Source: Ulota crispa (lineage: Eukaryota > Streptophyta > Bryopsida > Orthotrichales > Orthotrichaceae). Taken from it: a stretch of 64,000 bases of DNA. The translations under genes were made by a program, and so were the position numbers. How positions within the stretch are numbered: position 1 is the first letter of the stretch; each line of letters begins with the position of its first letter. This document shows, piece after piece, positions 11,755 to 22,380 of the stretch. Under the pieces are notes generated by a model. It saw only the letters and a program-made list of their open reading frames with translations. It was not told the origin of the DNA and searched no databases. The stretch covers positions 16,898,539 to 16,962,538 of the forward strand of contig OY987248.1 of assembly GCA_963920765.1 (NCBI GenBank), in the 5' to 3' direction.

Positions 11755-12095
11755 TTTTAGCAAGATTTCTTGATTTTGTGCTTTGTTTAAGAGGTAGAGC
11801 ACAGAGGACTAATAAGCATTTGGGAATTGACTTGTGTTGAACTTGTTTTTGCTCAAGAATAATCATATTTCCTTCCTTGGTGTTCCAAGTCGCTTACTGG
11901 GAAAAAGAATTGTTGAAGCATCATTTTTCAATTGCTAGGTACCATGACCTATTTTATGATGAGTTTCATATGTTCTCCAATTGCATTAAATGTGTAACAT
12001 TGTATGATTTCTTCAATTGATGTACATTTGTGAGGTTACTTCCAAAGTTCTGAGGATTCATGCCTTCTCTTCTAAGATGTCCTTTCTAAACAGTA
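11755..12095 (+). repeat. Direct repeat, copy 2
   Basis: Partner of 10180-10500, in the same orientation, with substitutions and small indels. I see no clear TG...CA termini or primer-binding site, so an LTR interpretation is not supported. Confidence 0.75.
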
Positions 12096-12099
12096 TGCA

Positions 12100-14925
12100 T
12101 TTCAAAACGAAGAAGGTGAGATGCAACAATGTACACTTTTTGGAAACTCTTGGTCTAGGGTTTAGGGTTGAAGGTAAGTTAATGTTAAATAGTGAGCAGG
12201 GATCCATGAGCCATGAGCTGTGAGCCTAGATTTTTTGTCAAAATATTAAATTTTACCAATACACGTGTGTATAAGGCTTTCTAATTGTGCATTGTAAAAG
12301 TTTATCTCTTGAAAGACTTGCTATTTTTTGAGTATTTCCATTGATTTTGAACTTCAAAGTGGTTCTAGCTCACAAAATCTTGGCTCATTGCTCATGGCCT
12401 CATTGTTTTACGCTCACAAAATAGTGTCATCCCTAGCTGGCTTACGAGACCTTCTATTTTTGCTCAGAAATGATAGAAGTCTACTTGTTTATATTTTCCC
12501 TAGCTCAAATCACAACTTTGGGTTTTGATGTGGCTTTCAATTCTTTCATTTCTAGTTTGAGGTGTAAGAGCATGAGTTACTAAATTTAAATACTTGATTG
12601 TGAAGTATGACAAATTGTTTTAGTCTTTGTTTGTGCACCAAAAACAGACACTGTTGTATCATAGTATTATTTTCATTTAAAACAAGGTCAGCGTACTTCC
12701 GGCCATATCTGGAACAAAAAAAAGATCCAAGAGTTATGTACCCAACATTAGAATCGGTTCATCTGATTAAGGTAATCATCTCATACCAAAAACCTAGAAA
12801 TAGACCATCTTTTGTAATTTGGACCACCTGATCTTGCAGATCTGTGATGCTTGGTGGGCAATGTTCAAGGCTCTTCTGTTGGTGACTTTGCTAGGAGTGA
12901 CTTTGCTAGGAGTGGCTGTTGTTAACGGGTTATTAGAAGTTTATGAGTGTGGTTTTCAAGATGGAATAGAAGGTTTTAAATAAAATTTTGTCTTTACTTG
13001 AATGATACCATGCAACGCTGCATCAGTTTATTACAAGGAAAATGGGTCAAAGGTCACTAGAGATCTAGTTGGGCCATCTTTACTTCTAAAATTCTCCAAC
13101 GCTCTTCAAAATACACCCTTGTTCCAGAGTCAACAATCTCACTTGGACCATTGGTCAAAGTTTGAGATGTAAGCAGATGTCCACGTTGATTTCTATGTAG
13201 TGTTGGCGTTGTTCATGAGCCTTGTAAGGTGTAGGACTCGCCGCTTTCATATTTCAAAGGTTCCATTTGGGTAATGTTTTCAAGTATCAGAGTGTAGAGA
13301 GTAGATTGGCATTATTTGTGGCACATAGCTTACCACAGTGTGCATTGATGCAGGTGGCCAAACATTTTTGTAGTGTGGGATATCTAAACAAGCAAGGACC
13401 TCAAATCAAGTGGCTTTGGTACACTCTTCATTGAGTGCCAAGGTAGGTAGCTCGCCTTGCATCCTCTCTCAAATAAGGTGTCTCATAGGTAGCTCAAGAA
13501 TGGATATGAGGTGGTTCTTGAATGGACCCTCCTTAGTCATAAAAGAGAAGGTGTATTCTATTGCAAGAGCCAATCACATTCCTTGATGTCACCTCATCTC
13601 TTTATGAATTTTAGGAGAATAATTTATGGGAGGCCTAGAATCACAAATAGGTACATACTAGATAAAGGTTTGAAAATTCATCAACAATTCAATAATGCTT
13701 CAAAAAATATGAAAAATATTGTGTTACATTTGGCATCCAGTTCTTTTGTTTAGAAGTTTAAAAAAAAAAATCTTCTTGACTAAAAAGCTCATGAAATTGT
13801 AGAGCCTTTAAAGTGTTGTTTTTTGACGTACCTACCTTAATGCCATTCATAGTTTTAGATCATCCCTAGAGTTTAAAGGTATCTCAATGCTTACTTCAAA
13901 ACAAAAAAAGCAACACTGATTTTGTCACCATCTTTACTAAAGCCTGTGATAGAGTTTCAATTTGGTCTCTTTTTAGGATATAGCATCTCAATTTGAAATA
14001 TAGCATGTCATGTGTGAACTTGCTATCCATTGTTGTGTTGCTGAAGGAATAACGTGTGAAATCTTATCACTGACAAGGGGCAGCATCTTTATTTTCAATG
14101 AGCACATATCTCTTTTATTTTTTTTGAGCCAATTGTATGTGTTTTGAGCAACAAAAACTAGTGTGAGAACACTGCACTCCATTGTAACTCTGCTTTAAAC
14201 AATGAGAGGATATTAATATTGTTTATGCCTCCTCCATCTTCCTTAGCCAAAGCTGAAAAACATATAAACAACAAAAAGATAGAAAAACAAAGTTTTGTAT
14301 TAAAGGAAACCCTAAATTTGACCTACAAACAGAAGCAACATAAATTTGATAGTTTTTATTTTGATGAGTTGCTTTTACCTTTGACTTCTTTCAGTTAAGA
14401 ATATTGAGGATGAAGTTATTAATTCAACAACTATTGTAACAAAGTCTATGTGTCATGTATAGACCAAGAACTCAAAAAGGAACCACAATGGAAAACATAA
14501 ATTTTGGACTTGCTTGTGTATTACTTTACAATCAAGGATTTTAAACAATGAATTTGACTAAAAACCTTGCCTCTTTCAAATGCTGCACAAGTTGTATTAG
14601 TTACTTACTTTATAGATGTTTAGCAAGTTTTTGCAATATTAAACTTTTGACTGATTGTAATGATATTTTTATCAGTGTTAAGCATTGTTGTTTGTTTATT
14701 GTGTTTACAAGATTCTCAAGTTTGGTATGTGAAGCTTCCTCCCAGTATCTCTCAAAAAATCAGCATCTTCTAGACAAGTGATGTTGTTTATGCTCCACTA
14801 GTAAGCATTTTTTTTAGTCTGCCAACTTATTCAATGCTTATTATATTGCAATTATTCTAGTGTCACTCACCTACCTTGTTGCCAAGGGTGCCTAGACCAA
14901 GAGCAGTTCATACATTGAAGTTACT
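12100..14925. other. AT-rich DNA without recognisable gene
   Basis: No open frame above about 80 aa and no recognisable protein. This is probably the interior or a degraded part of the surrounding transposon. I see no delimitable repeat structure beyond short A and T runs. Confidence 0.5.
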
Positions 14926-14928
14926 TCT

Positions 14929-16587
14929 ATGACAACGGTACTTTTAGCAAAGCGCAAGTCACCTACTAAGTTGACTGATTCTACAAGATTGGCAATCATC
15001 AAGATGGATGAGGAGCAAGAAAACAATGCCAAGAAACAAAAGTGTTGTGCAATTGCCCGTCTTTTTGGTGTGTCTACTATTGCAGTCACCAAGATTGTCA
15101 AAAAGAAGAGCCGAATTATTACTGATGGTGCCAGCGACACTATTTGCCATTGTGCTAGAATTCTTGGCAATCATGTAGAGTGTGCAATTGTACAACGCAT
15201 TGTGGATGTCAATCACAATGGTGATATTTTGATTGGACTTCTAGTTGAATCTTGGGCTCAAGAATTGGCTCAAGGCACCCACCCTAACATCAAGGCTTAA
15301 AGAGGATGGCGCAATGGCTTCATGCATTGTCATAACTTGCAATACCTCCTACTTCATGGTGAGGCTACTAGTGTGCTTGAGTATGTGGTGATCAAAAGTC
15401 GTGTTGCTATGCGTGCAGTTACTGATGGGTGGTCATATGAAGACATTTACAATTGTGATGAGACTGGACTATATTTTCAAGTGCTAGGCTCCCGCTCAAT
15501 TACAAACAATTCTCAAGCAGGCAACAAATTATCCAAGGCGCGTATGACAATCATGGCGTGTACTAATGCTATTGGTACTATCAAACTTCCATTGCTGGTA
15601 ATCAACAAGTATGAAACTCCAAGATCTCTTAGTGGAATTAACAAGGCCAATCTTCCAATGCAGCGGCGCTCCCAACACAAGGCTTGGATGACCCAAGAGC
15701 TCTTCTCTGAATGGCTCCAAAATTAGGATGCCACTTTACAATGCCCCATGTTGTTGCTGGTAGAGAATTGTTCAGCGCACAATGTCTCTCAAGAGTTTCT
15801 TGAAGGTTTAGAACATGTGACGCTGCAATTTTTACCAAGAAATACAACCTCACATCTTCAGCCTTTAGATCAAGGTATTTTGTCAGCTTTCAAGCGCTGT
15901 TATCGATCTCCTTTGGTCAAGTGGTTTGCAGATACATTAAGCAGCATCAAGGGTGCCGAGCAAAATGAAGTTATTTTGTCCATCAATGATAAAGCCAAGG
16001 CTGTGAAAATCAAAGAAAAAGATGCTATCCAGCTTATGGTATTAGCATGGAATGGAATTTCTTCATCAAGTATTGCCAATTGTTGGACTAAGGTTGCGAT
16101 TCTCCCTTAGATGATGGACATAGACCCTATTCTCAACAATGGCGTGCAAGACAACATTCTTGAAGACAATCTTGATATGCCTCGTGCAGGTAATGTAGCA
16201 ACAGCTTTGCTCATGTTACAAAATAGTGTGGCTGACCTTCCAAAAGAGCTTCAACTTGATGTCCCAACAGAGATTGACAACCTTGAAATTGCTATTGGAG
16301 AAATGCCATGTGAATCACAAGTGATTGATCTCCCCACAAATGAAGATTGGATTGCTAAAACCCTTGCTGCACTGAAATTGGTTCGTGATGATGACAATCT
16401 AATTAAAGAGGATGCTAGCTTGTTCCCTACCACATGTGAACTACCAACAGTCCATGATGCGCTAGCAGGTATTGAAGTTGTTTTAGGCTTTGCTCAGCAC
16501 CCAGGCATGCTCACTGGACAGCGTTTGCATGATGCTAAAAATTTAAAAGCAGTGCTAGAGCAGCTCAAGGCTGCCATTGCTCAATAG
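14929..16587 (+). pseudogene. Pogo/Tigger/jerky-type DDE transposase, three in-frame stops
   Basis: A single reading frame runs 1.66 kb with no frameshift but with nonsense codons at 15298-15300 (TAA), 15724-15726 (TAG) and 16108-16110 (TAG). The N-terminal part has a CENP-B/psq-like helix-turn-helix (AIARLFGVSTIAVTKIVKKK). Catalytic-core landmarks: NCDETGLYF (first acidic residue at codon 15457), LLLVENCSAHN (second position, Glu at 15763 where this family normally has Asp), and RNTTSHLQPLDQGILSAFKR (third, Asp codon 15868-15870). The last 150 aa are acidic and Leu-rich, as in the C-terminal tails of such transposases. The product would be a cut-and-paste transposase acting on the ends of the surrounding element. 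The stops make an active full-length protein unlikely. Confidence 0.9.
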
Positions 16588-16755
16588 TGTGTACCAAAAT
16601 AGTAATGCTTAAATAAAAATAATTTCTTTCTTGTGTTCATATTAAAAAAGTCTAATCTCAAGTTGTTGCATGTAATATAGCATAAATGGTTGTGAACTAT
16701 GTAGTGTGTACTATGTGAAATGGGGGAGAAAAATGGAGTGTTTGTTTATGATCAA

Positions 16756-16811
16756 TGCTTGGATAAGGTCAACACTTTCTTCTAGCCCAAAGTGTTGACC
16801 TTATCCAAGCA
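16756..16811. repeat. Perfect hairpin with 23-bp arms in the transposon's right end
   Basis: Arms 16756-16778 and 16789-16811 are exact reverse complements around a 10-nt loop. The arm carries the same GCTTGGATAAGGTCAAC motif as the element's outer ends. Confidence 0.9.
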
Positions 16812-16819
16812 CCATTGTA

Positions 16820-17325
16820 CCAACCCTTGAAATTCTTCTAGAGTAAAAGGCTCCTATACAAACACTTCTTACAAAAGGATGGCTTTCCAATTGGATTACT
16901 CAAGAATGGCATTGCCCAATTCTTAATCTCGTCAACCACACAAGGCTTGTACACATAACATGTTCTCAAAGGGTTGGTCTTCCTATTTGGTGGTTGAAGA
17001 GTTGTAGGACTTTTTCTAACTTGATTTCTTTCACAAAGGTGGCCTTCCAACTATAGTGGGACAAGATTGGTTTTCAACTACACTAATGCTTGGATAAGAT
17101 CAACCTTTGAGTGCTTGTTTATGGTCAATGTTTAGATATGGTCAATGTTTTAGCATTGTTATAATAGTAGTACAAGGTTGGACTTCCAACTTGACAGTCC
17201 AAGAATAGCTAGATTTGTTCTAAAATGGACATAATTTCACACTCCCTTGCACATGATATCTTTCAAAAGGATGGTACTGCACATGTGATTTCTTCTAAGA
17301 GGGGTAGTGGTCCAACCAAAGAATG
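16820..17325. other. Repeat-derived flank, no gene
   Basis: Contains another diverged copy of the transposon end motif at about 17086-17105 (GCTTGGATAAGATCAACC) followed by GTGCTTGTTTATGGTCAATG. No gene is recognised. Confidence 0.5.
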
Positions 17326-19789
17326 TTACTCCATGTCCTGAAGCTTGTCGTCAACCAAGGAGGGCTCCTCTGAGGTGGCGAAATCCTGGAAGCAGTGCCC
17401 GGGGTGTGCCACCTGAAACAACGCATCCCACTCGGCCTGCACGGCGGGGTCCATGCCAAGAATCATGCGCGCCGCTTGCCACATGGAGTACCCGTGCACC
17501 CAATCATTGAGCTTCATGGCGGACGGGCTCAAAATTTGCACTAGCTCCGACCACAATGGCACCTGCACCATGTTTTTTTATTAATGTTTTTGCCAAGGTA
17601 GAGCAACTCGCACTCTAGAAAGTGCACAGGTAAGGAAAAATTGGCTAATATTGGAAGGAGTGAATGATGTGTGCACATTCATCCAACAAGTTTACTACTA
17701 TAAGCTACTTTCATCCAAAAGTTGGCAAACCTTATGTTTGCTCAAGGAAACATCTGGTGATTTCATTCACTTTCTGAGCCTAATTTCTTAGTATAAGGTA
17801 GTCTACTCATATTCCGCTCAAGCTCTAAAACTGCTCACCTCCCCAAATGTACTTTGTTGGTACATGATGTTTTTCATAGCCTTCCAACTATGTACAAGTG
17901 ATGTACATTTGAGGAGGTGGGCGGTTTTAGAGACATATGGCCTTTCTACTTCAATATTTCATAACTAATTCCACAAAGCTCCAAAACATATGAAACAACT
18001 TGAGTTAGATGTCAATTCTTCTTATCTTTCAAGGAAAATTTATTGAAAAATAGTTCAAGAAGTTTCACCTCCCCAAAATGCAGTTTCAGCCCTTAGATGG
18101 ACGGTTTATGAGCACACTACCTTAGTGGTAGCCACAAGGATTTCAAGTTAAGATTTAGGCAAAAAGATTGCTAGTATAGAAAAAAGGGACTGACTAGGTG
18201 GACACCCCCCAATTGCTACGCGGACACCCCCCATAGCCAAATCTATTAAACTCAAGATAATTATTACACAAAAATATGAAACATAATCAAAGCAATTCTT
18301 TTAGCATACATATGTGTTTACAAGCGCTCCAAATATACAACAAAGCTGCCTCATTTGTGACATGTTCAAGAGTCAAACCAATAAATGAAGAGAGCAACAA
18401 GTGTAACTCTTGACCATGTCACAAATGAGGCAAATTTGCTGTGTGTTTGCAACGTTTGTAGATACAAATGTACGCTAAAGTAATGCTTTTGATTTATTTC
18501 TTTTTTTAGCATAATAATAATCTCAAATTTAATAGATTTGGCTATGGGGGTGTCCACCTAAGGTAGAAGCACCTTAATATGACACTATTTGTTTTTGGAC
18601 ACCTATAAATGAACCCGTATCTGAACCATCAAGTACCCAAATCAGATATGCAAGGCACCTAAAGCTATCACCATAATTGACTATTGGAACAAAAACTGTG
18701 TAGGTGGCACCATGTGGCATGATCTTTTTGATGTTGCATTTGCATTTCAGTACAAGCAATTCAATGAGGGTCTAGTGTCCACAATAGGTGTGTCTAGGGA
18801 GTTACCTTCAACAATTCATAGTTTATTCATACAATCTTAGAAAATTTCAAAAACAAATTTTTCAGCACTCTCTGCTAGTTTCCTTACCATTCCACAATCT
18901 CAAAATCTCGATGCACACTCCCGGTGAATTGATGTAACAAAAGTGTCACATTTAGGTGCTTCTACCTTAAGGTAGGCACACTCATCAGCAACCACCTCCC
19001 AATACCGCAATCTAGTTTTTGACTGTTCTCCACCCACTGTTGAACCTAAAAAGGAGCACTAAATGCCACTTGCACAAGCAAATCTTGCCACATGTCAGTT
19101 GCTAAGTTGCTTTGAGGCGGTTGGGATTGGGACCATCTTGTGCATTTATAGGGACACACTCATGCACTTCCAAGGGTAGTCTAGAGTTACCTATGGAATC
19201 CTTTGAGTTGCAACTTTGCCATTTAATATAACACATTCTACAATACTTTTTTCCACAAAAATTACATTCCTTGATTTAAAAGCTAATCCTACAAATTTTT
19301 TTCCGAATTTTTCTGAGACCTTGAGGTGCCCCAAAACCTTAAATGGTCGGGTATGGGTGTGCCTACCTTAGTCGCTCCCAAAAAAAAAGCGCTGCACTGC
19401 ACCTGCACGTGAGCTCGCTCCAACTGCGCGGCGCTCAGATGGCCCAGGCAGAACCGCCACGTCTGCTTCGACGTGGGCGCGGGAATGCCGTTGGCCTCGA
19501 CGATGCGCGCGCGCGCCTCCTTGACCAGCTCGCGCAGCAGCAGCTTGTTGCGGCGGACGCGGTCGTCGTGCGCGCCCCTCTCGAGCGCCTCCACGCGCTC
19601 CCGCAGGCTGCTCATCCTCTGCTTCAGCGCCAGCACGTGCGCCGCCTCGTACCCCGCCTGGCTCACCTCCGCGTACACGTCGTCGCCCCCCTTGGCCTTC
19701 TCCTGATGCTGATGATGCTGATGCTTCTTTCTGTGCCGCTGCCCCTGCTCACTCCCCATTCTACACGTCCTGCTCTTCCTACTCTCCAT
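17326..19789 (-). CDS. Hypothetical two-exon protein, 207 aa
   Basis: Exon 1 is 19403-19789 and exon 2 is 17326-17562. A GT-AG intron joins them in phase 0 with no stop, giving ..LERAHVQ then VPLWSELVQ... I do not recognise the family. The N-terminus is basic and His/Gln/Lys-rich (HRKKHQHHQHQEK). Residues about 45-100 look like a charged coiled coil (KQRMSSLRERVEALE, RRNKLLLRELVKEARARIVEAN). The second half is helical and Trp-rich (KQTWRFCLGHLSAAQLE; WVHGYSMWQAARMILGMDPAVQAEWDALF). Both exons are much richer in G+C than the DNA around and between them, which supports coding. No signal peptide or membrane segment is seen. The 1,840-bp intron is nearly all MITEs. It may be a lineage-specific gene or a captured gene fragment; expression is unknown. 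Confidence 0.5.
17794..18124. mobile_element. MITE alpha in the hypothetical gene's intron
   Basis: Ends TAAGGTAGTCTACTCATA and (reverse complement) TAAGGTAGTGTGCTCATA. Inner inverted blocks are CACCTCCCCAAATGTAC at about 17837 and GTACATTTGAGGAGGTG at about 17902. Confidence 0.7.
18195..18560. mobile_element. MITE beta in the hypothetical gene's intron
   Basis: Inverted ends TAGGTGGACACCCCC and CATAGCCAAATCTATTAAA recur as their complements at the right end. The outer left arm carries a duplicated GGACACCCCCC block. The centre holds GCCTCATTTGTGACATG paired with CATGTCACAAATGAGGC. No coding capacity. Confidence 0.85.
18559..18969. mobile_element. MITE gamma in the hypothetical gene's intron
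   Basis: Left end TAAGGTAGAAGCACCTTA, right end in reverse complement TAAGGTAGAAGCACCTAA, followed inwards by ATATGACAC and ATGTGACAC. It abuts MITE beta on the left and MITE delta on the right. Confidence 0.75.
18968..19370. mobile_element. MITE delta in the hypothetical gene's intron
   Basis: Left end TAAGGTAGGCACACTCAT, right end in reverse complement TAAGGTAGGCACACCCAT. It shares its terminal TA with MITE gamma. The TAAGGTAG termini tie alpha, gamma and delta to one group. Confidence 0.72.
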
Positions 19790-19828
19790 GGGCTTTTTGA
19801 CAGTTTATATCTAATGTCTAATGTGTGC

Positions 19829-20720
19829 ACACAGCAAACTTTTGTTAATTTCCCTCTGTCAGTTTCAGGAATTCTTCACATTTTTTTGTTAATAAGTTTT
19901 CACAAATTTGTAGTGTTCTTTGCATTCTATTGTTCACTTTGAAGGAATTGTTAAACATTTACGTCTATCTCTTTAGAAGAGGTAATCGTTAAATTGGGAA
20001 AAACAGTACATCTTGGGATTTTCAAGAATTCAAGTGATTACCTAAATTTGAGCTCACATCATTTTTTTTTGGGTACACGTGCCCTCACCTGAGAGGAGAA
20101 ATTTGCGAGGGAAAAAATCTTAGTGGCTCAGACTGAATTTGATACCTTTGAATTTGGTTTAAGGTGACTTTTTGGATTTCATGTGGAATACAAAATGTTA
20201 CCTACGTTTTTCCCAATTTAATGAATAACACGTTTTCTATGATTTTTCTTTCTATCACATGTTCTTATTACAACATATTTTTCCTATAGTACACAAGGAA
20301 TTCATATGCCACAGCGAACTTCAGGAATTCTTCACATTTTGCTTTGTGAGTGTTTGCAAACTTTGTTATCTTGTTCACTTTGAAGGATTTGTCAAACATT
20401 TCTTATCTATCTCTTTTTTTATGATTTTATAGTCCATCACATTTCCATGTTACAGCATATTTTCCCTACGTTTTGTACAATACACAAGGACTTCATATGC
20501 CAAAGCCAACTTTTTGTTAATTTCCCTTTGTCAGTTTTCATGAACTCTTCACATTTTCTTTTGTGAGTATTCACGAATTTTTTGTGGGTCCTGTTTGCTT
20601 TGAAGCAACTGTTCAACGTTACTTGTCTATCTCTTCTATGATGATTTTCCCTTTGTCACATTTCCTTGTTACAACATAAATTTTCCTGCGTTTTGTTTAA
20701 TACACAAGAAACTCATATGC
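19829..20720 (+). repeat. Degenerate tandem array (about 200-bp units) interrupted by a MITE
   Basis: Units share the order CACAAGGA.TTCATATGCC, TTTGTTAATTTCCCT.TGTCAG, TTC..GAA.TCTTCACATTTT, TTGTTCACTTTGAAGGA and TCTATCTCTT. Clear starts at about 20293, 20485 and 20705 plus a partial unit at about 19829-19980 show at least three copies. The MITE at 19989-20220 splits the array. No gene is recognised. Confidence 0.7.
19989..20220. mobile_element. MITE family B, copy 1 (about 232 bp)
   Basis: Ends TAAATTGGGAAAAAC..GTA and (reverse complement) TAAATTGGGAAAAACGTA. The internal phrases CCT.GAGAGGAG.AATTTG.GAGGG and AAAATCTTAGTGGCT.AG recur in 21825-22085, showing one family. Confidence 0.82.
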
Positions 20721-21703
20721 AAATCCCTATAGTGAAATTGAAAAGAGTGTGTTGTGGTGGACTCCCAAGTTCTGTGAAGCCTTCAACGTGGACACAGATT
20801 TGAGACCACCAGCAGTAGCTCTAGCACCCTGTGGCACTGGCTTGCTTGCTTTTTGTATAGCAAGCTTCCTTGTTGCATTATAAGAGCTGTAACTGATGCA
20901 AAGCCCTCCCTCCTCTTCGGTCTAGAAGCAGCAAAGTGTAGATAATCCGGAGCAAGTCTATTCATGATATTGGTGAGGAACTGCTTCAAGACTCAGCGGC
21001 CAGGAATCCAGATTTTTGAAACATGTAGTATTGACCCCATTTCAATATGGAAAGGTATCAGAAGTGATTGGTATCAGAAGTCACTAGAAGGAGAAGAGAG
21101 GAGTTATGTCTCTCCCATATTTTTTCTACACTTACACTTTACTACACCTCGTTAGGTGCGCAAGACTTTCTGATTTTTCATGAGAAATCATACTTTTTTC
21201 GGAATAAATTCTGTGATTGTTTCTACCTCAAGAAAATCATGTTTTCACTGAGGTTTGAAACCGCTTAAGATTGAATATCTGGTGATTGATTTGTGTGTCC
21301 TTAGGGGAGCTTTGAGTTCAATCTAGAGCCTTGGTGCCAAATGCGCGTTCTATAAAATTGACCTTACTGATAAGCGTGTGCTAAAGTTTCAAATTCAACG
21401 TCGTGGTTATCATGATTTCTGGTACAAATGTCTGCAAGGTGTTGGAGTGTTTGAGAACATGAGTGAAGAGTTTCTAGGTAGTTGATGATCTAGATTTGGA
21501 GCTGGTGTGGGTCTGCGGCAATTGGGACTAATTTGACTTAGAAGAATTGCCAGATATGTTGGGACGCTGTGGTGAATAGCTCGCACATGGCAGAGGGAAA
21601 AACTCTTCGAAAAGTGACCTTTCAGTGGATGTGAAGAGGTGGGGTAAGGTGGATTTCATGAATGTGTTCCCTAAGGCATAGGTTCAAAGCATTCAGAGCA
21701 TTT
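20721..21703. other. Intergenic, no gene recognised
   Basis: No frame in this stretch resembles a known protein. Short frames (for example 20783-20989 minus) lack motifs and have no neighbouring exons with compatible splice sites. Confidence 0.5.
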
Positions 21704-22234
21704 AACACCATATTAGGTGAACTGGGAAAAATAGTACATTCTAGGACTTTCACTACTGTACTTCTACCGTTACGTTCAATTTATCATATTACAAAAAAAC
21801 AAGTGTGCACTTTCTTGTACATTAAACATCATATTTGTTAATTTGAGAAAAACGGTACATTTTGGGACTTTCAAATTTTGATATGAAAGTTTTAGGAGGC
21901 CTCCTAAAACCGAGCTCAACATTTTTTTTTGTACACTTGTCTTTGCCTGAGAGGAGGAATTTGTGAGGGAAAAAATCTTAGTGGCTTAGCCAATACCTTT
22001 GAATCTGGTTTAAGGTAACTTTTTGGGTTTAAGGTGGAGTACAAAGTGGGACACTTGTTTTTCCCAAATTAACAAATATGATGTTAATAGTGAAGTCTTA
22101 GTGATTACCTCCAAGAATTTCAAATAATTACAACTTTGAGTTATAGCTAATATGCTTACATTTATGGTATGTAAGATTAAGGTGGAGTACAAAATGGCCC
22201 CTCCATTTTTCCTCAATTTACCTAATATGGTGTT
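21704..22234. mobile_element. Outer fold-back MITE carrying a nested relative
   Basis: Outer ends AACACCATATTAGGTGAACT and (reverse complement) AACACCATATTAGGTAAATT, both followed by a GGAAAAAT-type block. Its interior contains the complete inverted-repeat copy 21825-22085. Confidence 0.75.
21825..22085. mobile_element. MITE family B, copy 2, nested
   Basis: Ends AACATCATATTTGTTAATTT and (reverse complement) identical over the same 20 bases, then GAGAAAAACGG and GGGAAAAACAA. Internal wording matches copy 1 at 19989-20220. Confidence 0.85.
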
Positions 22235-22380
22235 ATTTGCACAACAATGGGCATCTAGACTTGAATTGCTATCTAAAGATTGAAAAACCTTTTTCAAAAG
22301 TAGGATTAAAATTCAAAATGAAATTTAAAATAATCGACCACATCTTGAAGATTTCCTTTCCTACTTCTCAGTTTAGCTAT

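Larger units (their letters stand above)
9840..16817 (+). mobile_element. Candidate pogo/Tigger-like DNA transposon with degenerate transposase
   Basis: The left end begins CAGTGGTGCTTGGATAAGGT directly after TA (9838-9839). The right end in reverse complement begins CAATGGTGCTTGGATAAGGT, with TA following at 16818-16819. TA target duplications and CAGT-type ends are known features of pogo-group elements, and the frame inside (14929-16587) reads as a pogo/jerky-type transposase in plus orientation. At nearly 7 kb it is longer than typical; an inner Stowaway-like element (10615-11195) and a 1.6-kb-spaced duplication account for part of that. The alternative is that the two ends belong to different copies of the same family. 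Confidence 0.6.

Noticed and set aside
10180-12095. LTR retrotransposon flanked by the direct repeats
   Set aside because: No TG..CA ends, primer-binding site, polypurine tract or gag/pol frames are visible.
19343-19942. 199-aa plus-strand frame opposite the hypothetical gene
   Set aside because: It is the complement of exon 1 running into AT-rich DNA. The minus-strand frame has balanced composition, coiled-coil periodicity and a partner exon.
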